A DNA stretch of 23,836 bases from a bacterium (GCA_024231375.1 JAAEQP010001873.1:1-23836); one strand, 5' to 3'; numbered from the stretch's first letter, positions 1-8,405 are shown. The notes: a model not told the origin generated them from the letters alone. Numbers and translations are program-made.

Positions 1-1
1 C

Positions 2-169
2 GGCAGAGACGCCGACCCTACCGAGAAAGACGATGGCGGATTGGCAGACGCCCCGTCCTCGCGGAGCGACGAGGCGGAGGATCAGCCAGGCCCGTTGGGG
101 CAGGAGACGCCGTTGACGGAGAAGTGGCGGGCGTTGATAGGCAAGCTGCGGTACGGACGCGACGAGTAG
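2..169 (+). CDS. C-terminal end of an unidentified protein (partial)
   Basis: An open plus-strand frame runs in from the left edge and stops at TAG 167-169, giving about 55 residues. The first part is acidic, proline- and glycine-rich and looks disordered. The end (TEKWRALIGKLRYGRDE) is a short basic amphipathic stretch. GC-rich third codon positions favour real coding, but no family is recognised and the start lies outside the window. It would be convergent with flhG. The opposite strand is also open here (18-248), but that reading is low-complexity and looks like a shadow. Confidence 0.4.
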   Translation, partial: GRDADPTEKDDGGLADAPSSRSDEAEDQPGPLGQETPLTEKWRALIGKLRYGRDE

Positions 170-204
170 TTTGCGATCTTGACACCGAACACCGTTTGGG
201 AAGT

Positions 205-262
205 AGAAAAGACCCCTCACCCTGCCTTCTCCCCGCCGCGGCGGGCAAGCCGTTGGGAGGGG
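205..262 (-). terminator. Candidate Rho-independent terminator after flhG
   Basis: Read on the minus strand after the flhG stop, CCCCTC (257-262) pairs with GAGGGG (213-218). Inside are a TGCC/GGCA pairing (223-226 with 244-247) and a 14-bp palindrome CCCGCCGCGGCGGG (232-245). The outer stem is followed directly by TCTTTTCT (205-212). It lies between convergent genes, as expected for an operon end. The long interior makes the fold less certain than a simple hairpin. Confidence 0.5.
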
Positions 263-276
263 ATGGGAAATGCGGC

Positions 277-1140
277 CTAGCCGTTGCTGGCGAGGCCGAG
301 GGTTCTGCCGAGGCGCCGGAAGAATCCGCCCCGGCCGCTGCCGGTGTCGGCCCGTTGCTGGATGATGCGACGCGCCAACTCTTCCACCCGCTTGGTAGCG
401 GGGGCGTTGGGGAATCGTATGGCGAAGGGATAGGACTGCATGACGGCCTGGGACACGTGGGGATCGCGGGGGATGTATCCGAGATTCTTCAGCTTGCGGC
501 CGAGATACTGTTGGGCCACGTAGGCCAGTTTCGAGCCGACGGCTTTGGCCTGTTGTTCGTTGAGTACCTGATTGACGATGGTCCAAATGGCCGCGTCTTC
601 GCGCATCTGGTAGATGGTCTTGACGGTGGCATACCCGTCCACAATGGCGGAGGGTTCCGGCGTGGTCACCAGCAACACTTCGTCGGCCGCCGCCGAGAAG
701 GCTACCGAGTTCTGGCCGATTCCGGCCATGGTGTCGATGATGATGTAGTCCATCATCTCCTGGAGTTCTTTCAACCCATCGAGGATGTTGTCGCGCGCGG
801 TCGGACCCAAATCGGCGAGTTTGGCGATGCCTGAGCTGCCCGGAACCACGTTGATGTTGCCGGGTCCGGTGACGAGCACTTCGGACATGGATCGCTCGCC
901 GTGGATGACGTGCTGGAGGTTGTAGAGCGAATTGAGTCCGAGCAGCACCTCGACGTTGGCCAGTCCCAGGTCGGCGTCCAACACGGCCACGGAAACGCCC
1001 TGGGCGGCCAGGGCGATGGCCAGGTTCACGCTGGTACTGGTCTTGCCTACGCCGCCTTTGCCACTGGTGACGGCCAGGACCCGCGCCCGCCTGTGTTGTT
1101 CCAGCACGAATTTGCGTAGATTCTGCGCTTGATCAGCCAC
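277..1140 (-). CDS. flhG: FlhG, MinD-like flagellar number regulator ATPase
   Basis: 287 residues. FlhG is a ParA/MinD-type ATPase that limits flagellar number and stimulates the GTPase activity of FlhF. The N-terminus has the DQAxxLR motif (residues 3-9, DQAQNLR), the known FlhF-activating element. A deviant Walker A KGGVGKT is at residues 28-34, followed by a DADLGLAN switch I region and a DTMAGIG switch II region (families more often show DTGAG or DTPAG). The C-terminal tail (GGFFRRLGRTLG) is basic and amphipathic, as in membrane-targeting MinD/FlhG proteins. The start is GTG at 1140, 8 nt inside flhF, with GGAAGG about 11 nt upstream. It is the last gene of the fliQ operon; no fliA or che gene follows. 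Confidence 0.95.
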   Translation of the reverse strand: MADQAQNLRKFVLEQHRRARVLAVTSGKGGVGKTSTSVNLAIALAAQGVSVAVLDADLGLANVEVLLGLNSLYNLQHVIHGERSMSEVLVTGPGNINVVPGSSGIAKLADLGPTARDNILDGLKELQEMMDYIIIDTMAGIGQNSVAFSAAADEVLLVTTPEPSAIVDGYATVKTIYQMREDAAIWTIVNQVLNEQQAKAVGSKLAYVAQQYLGRKLKNLGYIPRDPHVSQAVMQSYPFAIRFPNAPATKRVEELARRIIQQRADTGSGRGGFFRRLGRTLGLASNG

Positions 1141-2428
1141 GGCTTTCTTTACCTTCCATAATGAGGCTCGCGACCATGCCGGGCGTTGCCAGGGCCAGGT
1201 CGTCGGGCACCTCTTGTCCTACACTTAGATAGCTTATCGGAAGCCCTGCTTCGTTGGCTAGACAGTAGAGGCCTCCGTAATGCCTCGTTTCGTCGAGCTT
1301 GGTTACCAGCAACGAGGTGGCCTTTAGGGTGCTGAAGTTGTCGGCCACTTCGCGCAGGTCGTCCAGGTGGGTGTTTGATGCGGCCACCAGCATGACCTCG
1401 TCGGCGTGGGCCGCTTCGAGGGTGCGGCGCAACTCGCCGAGCTGGGTCAGGTTGAACTGGCTGCTGCCGGCGGTGTCCACGAGCACGAGGTCGTAGTCGG
1501 CGAACCGGCGCATGGCGGCGTCCATCTCGTTGGCGTCGTTGACCACTTCCATGGGCAGGCCGATGATGTTGGCGTAGACGCGCAGTTGCTCCGGGGCGGC
1601 GACGCGGTAGGTGTCCGCCGTAACCAACCCCACGCGCGCGCCTTCGCGCACGCTGTAGCGCGCGGCCAGTTTCGCGAGATTGGTCGTTTTGCCGACGCCG
1701 GTTGGACCGACCAGGGCCACGGTACGCCGCGTGCCGGGCCTGAGCGCGAGTCCGCCGGTCACCCGCACGCCCCGCTGGATCTCCGTTTTGAGGCGTTCGG
1801 TCAGCACGCGTTCATTGCGGAGCACGTCGAGATCGCTGTCGCGCATGGCGGACGCCAAGAGGGCGGCGGCGGCCTTGCGCGAGAAGCCCAAACGCAACAG
1901 ACGCGCGTACTGGGGGGCTACCTCGACCGGCATTCCGGACGCGGGCGCCTCGGCGACCAGCACGGCCAAGGATTCCTGGATGGCGGCCATCTGTTCCTTC
2001 ATGACGGACAGTTCGCTCTCGGGCGCGTGGCGTTCGAAGGGGATGACGGGCGCCACGGCAGCGGCCCCTTCGGCCCGGGGCGCCGGGGCGGGCGTTTGAG
2101 GACGCGCGACACGGCCAGACGCCTGGCCGCGCATGCGCTTCTGCGCATCGCTGACGAGCCGCTGGAAGTAAGCGACGCTGTTGTCCGTATTCGCGCCCTG
2201 AGACGGTGCGTACTTCGTCTCGACCCGGCTCTTCCGCCGGGGCGCGGGGGTGGTTTCCACCGCCGAGGCCGTGAGTTCGACGACCTTGCGTCCCAGGAGC
2301 CCTCGCAATCCCTGGTCGGCCACCTCGGTGGTACGCACGACGATGGCGTCGTCTCCCAGGGTCTGCCGCATGTAGCGGTAGGCCTCGTCGAATGTGCGCG
2401 CTCTGAACCGTTGGAACTTCTGTGCCAT
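1133..2428 (-). CDS. flhF: FlhF, SRP-type GTPase for flagellar placement
   Basis: 431 residues. FlhF is the third SRP-family GTPase and places the flagellar basal body at the correct membrane site. The N-terminal basic B domain (about 1-55) is followed by a proline/alanine-rich linker (about 100-140), an N domain and a G domain. Walker A GPTGVGKTT is at residues 241-249, then DTYRVAAPEQL, DTAGSS and the TKLDET guanine-specificity motif. The ATG lies 1 nt after the flhA stop and the 3' end overlaps flhG by 8 nt, so the three genes are probably translationally coupled. Together with FlhG it suggests a controlled flagellar site and number rather than random placement; that is inference. Confidence 0.96.
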   Translation of the reverse strand: MAQKFQRFRARTFDEAYRYMRQTLGDDAIVVRTTEVADQGLRGLLGRKVVELTASAVETTPAPRRKSRVETKYAPSQGANTDNSVAYFQRLVSDAQKRMRGQASGRVARPQTPAPAPRAEGAAAVAPVIPFERHAPESELSVMKEQMAAIQESLAVLVAEAPASGMPVEVAPQYARLLRLGFSRKAAAALLASAMRDSDLDVLRNERVLTERLKTEIQRGVRVTGGLALRPGTRRTVALVGPTGVGKTTNLAKLAARYSVREGARVGLVTADTYRVAAPEQLRVYANIIGLPMEVVNDANEMDAAMRRFADYDLVLVDTAGSSQFNLTQLGELRRTLEAAHADEVMLVAASNTHLDDLREVADNFSTLKATSLLVTKLDETRHYGGLYCLANEAGLPISYLSVGQEVPDDLALATPGMVASLIMEGKESRG

Positions 2429-2429
2429 G

Positions 2430-4511
2430 TTAGATGCTCACCTGTCCCTCGCTCTCAAGCTTCACACTGGGATCGATTTCGTTGTACGACAGCACCACGA
2501 CGCGTGGAAGCTGCCGCTCCACGATCTGCCGGAAGAACCGACGGATCTGAGCGGACGTCAACACAATCGGTTCCTGCCCGGACAATACCAGGGGTTGCAC
2601 GGCCTCGGCCGTCGCACGCGCCACTTCGTCGGATCGCTCGGGCGTCATGGGCAGGCCCGCGCCCGACTCGGCCTGGCGCACGGCGTTCAACACTTCCTGT
2701 TCCAGGGCCGGGGCCAGGGTCACGACGCGCACGCGACCTTCTTCGTCGGCGTAGTCGGCGCAAATCTGCCGCGCCAACGCGTGTCGGCAGTACTCGCCGA
2801 GCAGCTCCGGATCCCGCGTGCGCGGTCCGTAGTCGGCCAGCACCTCGAGCACGACCTCAAGGTTGCGAATGGCCACGCGCTCCCGGAGGAGTCCTTGCAG
2901 GACCTTCTGAATCTCACCCAGCGTCAACACGTTCGGCAGGAGTTCTTCCACTACCTGAGGCGACGACTCCTTGAGATTGTCCATGAGATTATGCACATCC
3001 TGGCGGGTCACCAGGTCGGGCGCGTAGCCCATGACGATCTCGGTCAGGTGGGTCGCCAGCACGGCGGTGGGTTCCACGATGGTATAGCCGAGGCGCTCGG
3101 CGCGGTCGCGCTGATCGGGCGCCACCCACGTGGCCTGCAGGCCGAATGCCGGCTCCTCGGTGGGATACCCCTCGACCTCTTCTTCGGCGAGGCCGGGGTT
3201 CATGGCCAGGAAATGGTGGGGCATCAGTTCATAGCGAGCGACTTCGGCCTCGCGGAGTTTGACGCGATACTCGTTCGGCTTGAGCCGCATATTGTCCACG
3301 ATGCGCACGACCGGCACGACGAACCCCATCCTGGTAGCCATCTGCTGGCGGATCACTTGGATGCGGGTCAGCAGATCGCCTCCCTGGCGCGGGTCGGCCA
3401 GGGCGATCAACCCGTATCCCAGTTCAATTTTCAGCGGGTCCACCCGCAACAGGTCTTCGGCCCGCTCCGGTTCGACCTCGGCTTCTGCTTCGGCAACAGC
3501 CATCGCTTGTTCGTGTTCTTCCACCGTGCGCCGAGTCGTGAGAAGACTGGCCCGCCACGCCGCCGCGCCGAGTAAGGCGGCGATCACCAGGAACGGCACG
3601 GTCGGCATGCCCCGGGCAAGCCCGAACAGGGCGAGCAGCACGGCTGCGGTACCGAGGGCCCTCGGGTACCGCGAGAACTGGGCCCCCAGGTCTGCGCCGA
3701 GGTTTTCGTCCGACGCGGTCCGTGTGACGATGAGACCCGCCGCCGTGGCGATGACGAGCGAAGGAATCTGGGAAACGAGGCCGTCGCCGATGGTCAGCCG
3801 CGTGTAGGTGCTCACGGCCTCGCCCGGCGTAAGACTGTTGATGGTGATGCCGATGATGAACCCGCCCGCGATGTTCACCACCGTGATAATGACGCCGGCG
3901 ATGGCGTCGCCGCGGACAAACTTCGTGGCACCGTCCATGGCCCCGTAGAAATCGGCTTCCTGGGAGATGCGTTCGCGTCGCGACCGCGCCTGGTCTTCGG
4001 TAATGAGTCCGGCGTTCAGGTCGGCGTCTACGCCCATTTGCTTGCCGGGCATGGCGTCCAAGGTGAAGCGTGCGGCGACCTCGGAGACGCGGGTGGCGCC
4101 TTTGGTGATCACCACGAACTGGATGACCACCAGAATGACGAAGATCACAGCACCCACGACCGGGTTGCCGCGGGTGACGAAGGTGCCGAATGCCTCAATG
4201 ACCGATCCCGCATAGGCATCGGCCAGGATGAGGCGCGTCGACGCCACGTTCAGGCTCAAGCGGAACAGGGTCAACATCAGAAGCAACGACGGGAAGATCT
4301 GGAAATCCACCGCATGCTGGAGATAGATCGTCGTCAGTAGAATCACCACGGAGATCGAAATGTTGACCGCGAGCAGGATGTCCAATATCTGCGGCGGCAG
4401 AGGCAGAATGAGGACGACGAGCACCAGCATCACGCACACGGCCAAGCCGATGTCCTGGTTGCGTGCGAGCAGGTTGCCGCTGCCGGTCATCTGTTGAGGA
4501 GGCACTGCCAC
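2430..4511 (-). CDS. flhA: FlhA, flagellar type III export gate protein
   Basis: 693 residues, the usual FlhA size. FlhA forms the nonameric export gate ring, with N-terminal membrane helices and a large cytoplasmic domain that docks substrates and chaperones. About eight hydrophobic helices occupy roughly residues 20-320. The conserved FHIPEP loops are clear: RFTLDAMPGKQMGVDADLNAG starting at residue 148 and AMDGATKFVRGDA at 191-203. The cytoplasmic part starts near residue 325 after an acidic linker rich in Glu and Ala. The start is taken as GTG 4511, with GGAGG about 9 nt upstream; a second in-frame GTG at 4505 is possible. It is 31 nt after flhB and 1 nt before flhF. Confidence 0.97.
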   Translation of the reverse strand: MAVPPQQMTGSGNLLARNQDIGLAVCVMLVLVVLILPLPPQILDILLAVNISISVVILLTTIYLQHAVDFQIFPSLLLMLTLFRLSLNVASTRLILADAYAGSVIEAFGTFVTRGNPVVGAVIFVILVVIQFVVITKGATRVSEVAARFTLDAMPGKQMGVDADLNAGLITEDQARSRRERISQEADFYGAMDGATKFVRGDAIAGVIITVVNIAGGFIIGITINSLTPGEAVSTYTRLTIGDGLVSQIPSLVIATAAGLIVTRTASDENLGADLGAQFSRYPRALGTAAVLLALFGLARGMPTVPFLVIAALLGAAAWRASLLTTRRTVEEHEQAMAVAEAEAEVEPERAEDLLRVDPLKIELGYGLIALADPRQGGDLLTRIQVIRQQMATRMGFVVPVVRIVDNMRLKPNEYRVKLREAEVARYELMPHHFLAMNPGLAEEEVEGYPTEEPAFGLQATWVAPDQRDRAERLGYTIVEPTAVLATHLTEIVMGYAPDLVTRQDVHNLMDNLKESSPQVVEELLPNVLTLGEIQKVLQGLLRERVAIRNLEVVLEVLADYGPRTRDPELLGEYCRHALARQICADYADEEGRVRVVTLAPALEQEVLNAVRQAESGAGLPMTPERSDEVARATAEAVQPLVLSGQEPIVLTSAQIRRFFRQIVERQLPRVVVLSYNEIDPSVKLESEGQVSI

Positions 4512-4542
4512 CTCAGGGTCCCTCCGTTACTTCTGCCGCGGC

Positions 4543-5649
4543 CTATCCCGCGGGCGAGAACATGTGCAGGCGTTCGCGGACCTTATCCGCGCGCCGGTCA
4601 ATCTGATACACGAACGCCAATACCTCGGCCACCGCTCGGAAGAGCTTCTCGGGGACGGGTTGCCCCACATCCAGGGTCCGGTACAGAGCCCGCGCCAACT
4701 CGGGTTTCTCGACGATAGGCACGTCGTGCTCTTCGGCGATGGACCGAATCTTGGCGGCCACGATCCGGGCGCCCTTCGCGACCATGATCGGTGCCCCCAT
4801 CCCCTCCGCGTCGTAGCGCAAGGCCACGGCGTACCGAATGGGGTTGGTGACGATAACGTCCGCCGTGGGCACGTCGGCCATCATGCGTTGATACGCCATG
4901 CGCCGTTGAACCTCGCGGATGCGCCGTCGGATTTGGGGATCGCCCTCCAATTCCTTGGATTCTTCTTTGGCTTCCTGGACGGTCATGCGCAGGTCCTGCT
5001 CGCGCATCCACCACTGGAACCCATAGTCGAAGACGCCGAGCACGATCATAATGAGGGCGATCCGAAGCCAGACGACGAACACGATGCTGGCCACGGATTT
5101 CGTCACCCAGGCCGGAGACAGGTAGCCCAACGCGAGCACCTGGTCCCACCGGCTCTTGAGCGTGAGGTACACGACGAATCCGATGATGCTTAGCTTGAGT
5201 ACGGACTTCACCAACTCCGATGCCGTCCTTGGGTTGAAGAACTTCTTGAATCCGGTGAAGATGTTGAGTTTGTCGAGTTTTGGAATCAGCGGTTCCCCCG
5301 TGAGAAGGAAGCCGACCTGCAACAGGTTCACGGCCACACCGGCCACGAGCATCATGAGCATGGCGGGCACTACCATGCGGCCCGCCCGCATCAGTACGCC
5401 TGCCGTCAGCGGGGCGGCGGTGCTGGTATCCAAGGGGATGGAAGCCACGCCGCCCAAGTAGTAGGCCGTCATGTCCACCAACTGCTCGAGGATGCTGCCG
5501 CCGGTGAGCGCGAGCACGAGCAGCGCGGCCGTGAGCGTGATGCCCGCGTTGAGATCCTGGCTTTTCGCCACGTTCCCTTTGCGCCGGGCCTGCTCGCGCT
5601 TTCGAGGCGATGCCGGTAGAGTCTTTTCGCCGCCGGAGGTGTCAGCCAT
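4543..5649 (-). CDS. flhB: FlhB, export gate and substrate-specificity switch protein (variant cleavage motif)
   Basis: 368 residues. FlhB is an inner-membrane part of the export gate. In the family its cytoplasmic domain cleaves itself between Asn and Pro of NPTH, which allows the hook-to-filament switch. The N-terminal part (EKTLPASPRKREQARRKG), four hydrophobic segments between about residues 35 and 215, and a long charged linker (about 220-260) all fit. The cleavage position aligns exactly with N269-P270 of enterobacterial FlhB, but here the motif is N269-P270-I271-R272 (codons AAC CCC ATT CGG), so both the Thr and the His are missing. ATG 5649 is preceded by AGGTGAT overlapping the fliR stop region. 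Sure as FlhB; the cleavage state is unknown. Confidence 0.96.
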   Translation of the reverse strand: MADTSGGEKTLPASPRKREQARRKGNVAKSQDLNAGITLTAALLVLALTGGSILEQLVDMTAYYLGGVASIPLDTSTAAPLTAGVLMRAGRMVVPAMLMMLVAGVAVNLLQVGFLLTGEPLIPKLDKLNIFTGFKKFFNPRTASELVKSVLKLSIIGFVVYLTLKSRWDQVLALGYLSPAWVTKSVASIVFVVWLRIALIMIVLGVFDYGFQWWMREQDLRMTVQEAKEESKELEGDPQIRRRIREVQRRMAYQRMMADVPTADVIVTNPIRYAVALRYDAEGMGAPIMVAKGARIVAAKIRSIAEEHDVPIVEKPELARALYRTLDVGQPVPEKLFRAVAEVLAFVYQIDRRADKVRERLHMFSPAG

Positions 5650-5656
5650 GGATCAC

Positions 5657-6436
5657 CTAGGCCATCCCTTCAATCAGCGTTTCCACGTTCTTGAACATAC
5701 GGTAGAACATGCCGTCAAGCATGAAGATGTACGACTGAAGCGCGAGGGCCACGGTGAGCAGGCCCAAGGCGATGGTCACGGGGAATCCGACGACGAAGAG
5801 GTGAATCTGAGGGACCACGCGCCCCATCAGCCCCATCGACACATAGGCCAGCATCAGAGCCCCCGCGGGCGGGGTGGCGATGAGCAGCCCGTAGTAGAAC
5901 ATGTCGCTTCCCCAGGTGCTCGCCTCGCGGAGCAAGGCCGGATGGATGGCGAACCCGCCCAAGGGGATGGTCTCGAAGGTGGCGACCAGCCCCTGTATCA
6001 TCAGGTGATGTCCGTTGATGGCCAGCAGGAAGAGGGCGGCGACGACGTAGTAGAAGAAACCGAACACGGGCACCTGTGTTTCCAGGGCGGGATTGAACAC
6101 GTTCATCAGCGCGAAGCCCGACAGCATGTCGACGATCTGTCCCGCCACCTGTACGGCCGCGAACACCAGCGTCAGCACGAATCCTATCATCAGTCCGATA
6201 AGGGTCTCGCCCAACACGAACACGCCGAATTCCATGGCGCCGGACGGTAAGGGCTGGTCCAGCGTCGCAATGGTCGGCACAACCAACACCGCCATCATGG
6301 CCGCGACGCCCGCTTTCGCGCGAATGGGGAAGTTGCGGGATCCCAGCACGGGTGCGGACACCATGAGACCGGCGAATCGCGCCATGACAAGGGCGAACAC
6401 CTTGAAGATCTCGACTTCGAAGACGAGGGTTTCCAT
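5657..6436 (-). CDS. fliR: FliR, flagellar export apparatus membrane protein
   Basis: 259 residues, typical length. FliR is one of the core membrane subunits (FliP, FliQ, FliR) that form the helical export channel. The protein is almost wholly hydrophobic, with about six membrane segments. It has the family-typical regions FALVMARFAGLMVSAPVLG near the N-terminus and GETLIGLMIGFVLTLVFAAVQ centrally. Its ATG is 3 nt after the fliQ stop, and flhB begins 7 nt after its own stop. FliP, with which FliR normally assembles first, is not encoded in the window. Confidence 0.95.
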   Translation of the reverse strand: METLVFEVEIFKVFALVMARFAGLMVSAPVLGSRNFPIRAKAGVAAMMAVLVVPTIATLDQPLPSGAMEFGVFVLGETLIGLMIGFVLTLVFAAVQVAGQIVDMLSGFALMNVFNPALETQVPVFGFFYYVVAALFLLAINGHHLMIQGLVATFETIPLGGFAIHPALLREASTWGSDMFYYGLLIATPPAGALMLAYVSMGLMGRVVPQIHLFVVGFPVTIALGLLTVALALQSYIFMLDGMFYRMFKNVETLIEGMA

Positions 6437-6439
6437 GCG

Positions 6440-6709
6440 CTATCTCACGAGGGTGCTGAGTCCCCCCAGCAGCGGCTGCACGAATCCCATGACTTGGGAC
6501 AGCATCCAGGGAAGGAACACGACGAACGCGACCATGACCACGATAATCTTGGGCACGAAGGTCAACGTGATCTCTTGGATCTGGGTCACCGATTGCAGGA
6601 TACTGATCACCAGCCCCACGATCATGCCGGACAGCAGCATCGGCGCGGCAGTCAAGAGGGTCACGAGCAGGGCTTCCCGGCCCAGATTCACGACGGTGTC
6701 GACATTCAC
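6440..6709 (-). CDS. fliQ: FliQ, flagellar export apparatus membrane protein
   Basis: 89 residues, the usual FliQ length, with two hydrophobic helices separated by a short polar loop containing the family-typical SVTQIQEITLTFVPK segment. FliQ surrounds the FliP/FliR core of the export channel. The frame is open farther upstream to an ATG at 6793, but that extension is not FliQ-like. The GTG at 6709 gives the family N-terminus (MNVDTVVNLGREAL) and has GAGG 8 nt upstream, so it is taken as the start. It is the first gene of the fliQ-fliR-flhB-flhA-flhF-flhG unit, about 68 nt after the predicted transcription start. Confidence 0.93.
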   Translation of the reverse strand: MNVDTVVNLGREALLVTLLTAAPMLLSGMIVGLVISILQSVTQIQEITLTFVPKIIVVMVAFVVFLPWMLSQVMGFVQPLLGGLSTLVR

Positions 6710-6783
6710 GATATTCGCCTCACGCCCGTCCCTGGGAAAGATGGCCAGCCCCCATCCGTGGACGCCCACGGCCCTTGGGCGTA

Positions 6784-6812
6784 AAGATACCACAATATGT
6801 AGTTGTTGTCAA
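6784..6812 (-). promoter_or_regulatory. Sigma-70-type promoter of the fliQ operon
   Basis: On the minus strand a perfect -35 TTGACA (6807-6812) is followed by a 17-nt spacer and -10 TATCTT (6784-6789), with an extended -10 TG one base upstream (TGGTATCTT). The predicted transcription start near 6777 gives a leader of about 68 nt before fliQ. The element sits in a locally AT-rich patch in otherwise GC-rich DNA. Confidence 0.75.
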
Positions 6813-6815
6813 CAA
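6803..6815. promoter_or_regulatory. Operator-like palindrome over the fliQ -35 element
   Basis: TTGTTG (6803-6808), a single central base, and CAACAA (6810-6815) form a perfect 6+1+6 inverted repeat. It covers the whole -35 hexamer of the fliQ promoter, the position of a classical repressor site. No regulator gene is present to assign to it. Confidence 0.45.
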
Positions 6816-7053
6816 TTTAGGCCGCACAAATTGCGCTTTCTAAAGGAGTTCCGCCGGACGATTGGGGTGGTGGGCACGCCCGGACGCCGCCTGCTGGGGG
6901 AAGGCAGAGAATCGGCTCTAACACGCTGCCCAATAGCGACTTACGCGGCATTCGCCCATGGACGCGCGCTCCAAGGTTTGACGGATTATGCGCCGGTGAG
7001 GGTGTGTTCCTTGTACGGTAGGCCTAAACTGGAGATAGGATAAGAGATAGCGG
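6816..7053. other. Non-coding half of the divergent fliQ / permease region
   Basis: About 240 nt between the fliQ promoter and the plus-strand permease gene. Open frames across it are shadows. No convincing plus-strand promoter was found: TTGACG near 6979 has no -10 at normal spacing, and TTGTAC (7011-7016) has only a weak TAGGAT 19 nt later. A palindromic TAGGCCTA is centred near 7022. A promoter or metal-responsive site for the permease is expected here but not demonstrated. Confidence 0.4.
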
Positions 7054-8358
7054 GTGAGTTTCATGACGATTGCATCGGACTATTCGGTTCTGTTCCTGAC
7101 GGGCGCGTGGGGCGTGTTCGCCGCCATGGCGCCCTACCTCCTGTTTGGTTTCCTGATTGCGGGCATCCTCTCCATCTTCATCTCGCCGGAATGGGTTGAA
7201 CGCCACCTGGGCGGGCGCGGATTCATTCCGGTGCTCAAGAGCGTGCTGTTCGGCATTCCTCTGCCCCTGTGTTCGTGTGGCGTTATCCCGGTCACGGCGT
7301 CGATTCGCAGGCACGGCGCGAGCCGGGGGGCTACCACGGGGTTCCTCCTGGCCACCCCCCAGACGGGCGTGGACTCGATTCTGGCCACATGGGGCCTGCT
7401 TGGCCCGGTGATCGGCGTGTTTCGTCCCTTGGCTGCTCTGGTAACGGGCGTGCTCGGCGGCACCCTGGTGTCGCTGACGGAAGGCGAAACGCAACGCGAG
7501 GGAGCCGAGGACGAACCCACCCCCGACACCTGCACGGACGCTTGCTGCGCGCCCGACGATGGACAGAGCAAGGCCCTGCGAGCGCTACGGTACGGGTTTG
7601 TCACGCTCCCGGCCGACATCGGCCGCGCCCTCATCCTGGGCATTCTGGTGGCCGCCCTCATCGCCACGTTCGTGCCGAAAGGGTTCCTGGTGCAGTATCT
7701 GGGCGGCGGCGTAGGCGCCATGGTCGCCATGGTACTGGTGGGCATCCCAATCTACGTATGTTCGACGGCATCGATCCCGGTGGCGATCGGGTTCATCCAC
7801 CTGGGCGCGTCGCCCGGTGCGGCGCTGGCGTTTCTCATTGCGGGACCGGCCACCAACGCCGCCACCGTGGCCATGACGTGGCGCGTTCTAGGTCGGCGGA
7901 CGGCCATCATCTATCTCCTCACCGTGGCGGTCACCGCCATGGCCGCGGGCCTGGGGTTTGACGCACTGGTCCCCCACTTTGGTGACATGGGCCTTGCGGC
8001 CGAGGTCCGGACCCACGAAATGGCCACGGGCTGGTTCGGACACGCCTCGGGCGTGGCGTTCCTCCTGGTGCTGGTCTACAGCCTGGCGGGAAGGCGTCTG
8101 GTGGAACGCAAACCTGCCCTCGGGGATCCGTCGGGAGACGATGACCTTGCGACGACCGTAACGCTTGCGGTGACGGGTATGACGTGTTCCCACTGTTCGG
8201 GCACCGTGCGCCGGGGTCTTCAGGAGGTCGCGGGTGTTCGGAGCGCGGACGTCGACTTGGAGGCGGGGCGCGCGGTCGTGACCGGCGATGCACTGGACGC
8301 GGGCCTTCTCATGCGGACGGTGGAGGGCCTGGGGTACGGGGCAGAAGTGGCGGTCTGA
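7054..8358 (+). CDS. SO_0444/ArsP-like metal permease with C-terminal HMA domain
   Basis: 434 residues. The membrane part belongs to the DUF318/ArsP-like permease family (SO_0444-type Cu/Zn efflux proteins). It has two related halves: the first carries PLCSCGVIP (71-79; Cys73, Cys75) followed by a TPQTGVDS segment, the second carries IPIYVCSTASIP (231-242; Cys236) followed by AGPATNAAT. A cytoplasmic loop has a Cys cluster DTCTDACC (158-165). Residues about 358-434 form a heavy-metal-associated domain with GMTCSHC (365-371). Likely role: export of a soft metal ion, with Cys sites passing the metal; the substrate is not settled. The start is GTG 7054, but ATG 7063 preceded by GGTGAG is equally plausible. 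It is divergent from fliQ and unrelated to flagella by family. Confidence 0.85.
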   Translation: MSFMTIASDYSVLFLTGAWGVFAAMAPYLLFGFLIAGILSIFISPEWVERHLGGRGFIPVLKSVLFGIPLPLCSCGVIPVTASIRRHGASRGATTGFLLATPQTGVDSILATWGLLGPVIGVFRPLAALVTGVLGGTLVSLTEGETQREGAEDEPTPDTCTDACCAPDDGQSKALRALRYGFVTLPADIGRALILGILVAALIATFVPKGFLVQYLGGGVGAMVAMVLVGIPIYVCSTASIPVAIGFIHLGASPGAALAFLIAGPATNAATVAMTWRVLGRRTAIIYLLTVAVTAMAAGLGFDALVPHFGDMGLAAEVRTHEMATGWFGHASGVAFLLVLVYSLAGRRLVERKPALGDPSGDDDLATTVTLAVTGMTCSHCSGTVRRGLQEVAGVRSADVDLEAGRAVVTGDALDAGLLMRTVEGLGYGAEVAV

Positions 8359-8405
8359 ATCTTTGCCCGGGCGAAGGCAGGGCGGCGTCGTGCCGGAGGG
8401 GGAAT

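Noticed and set aside
18..248. A 76-residue minus-strand open frame after flhG as a further operon gene.
   Set aside because: Ser/Arg/Pro-rich, no ribosome binding site, and it covers the terminator candidate and the plus-strand coding end.
1406..2974. A 522-residue open frame on the plus strand across flhF and flhA.
   Set aside because: Composition is His/Gly/Arg-rich without domains, and it lies opposite clearly conserved flhF and flhA; it is a GC-rich antisense shadow.
6710..6793. A 28-residue N-terminal extension of fliQ starting at ATG 6793.
   Set aside because: It would begin upstream of the promoter's predicted transcription start and is unlike any FliQ N-terminus.
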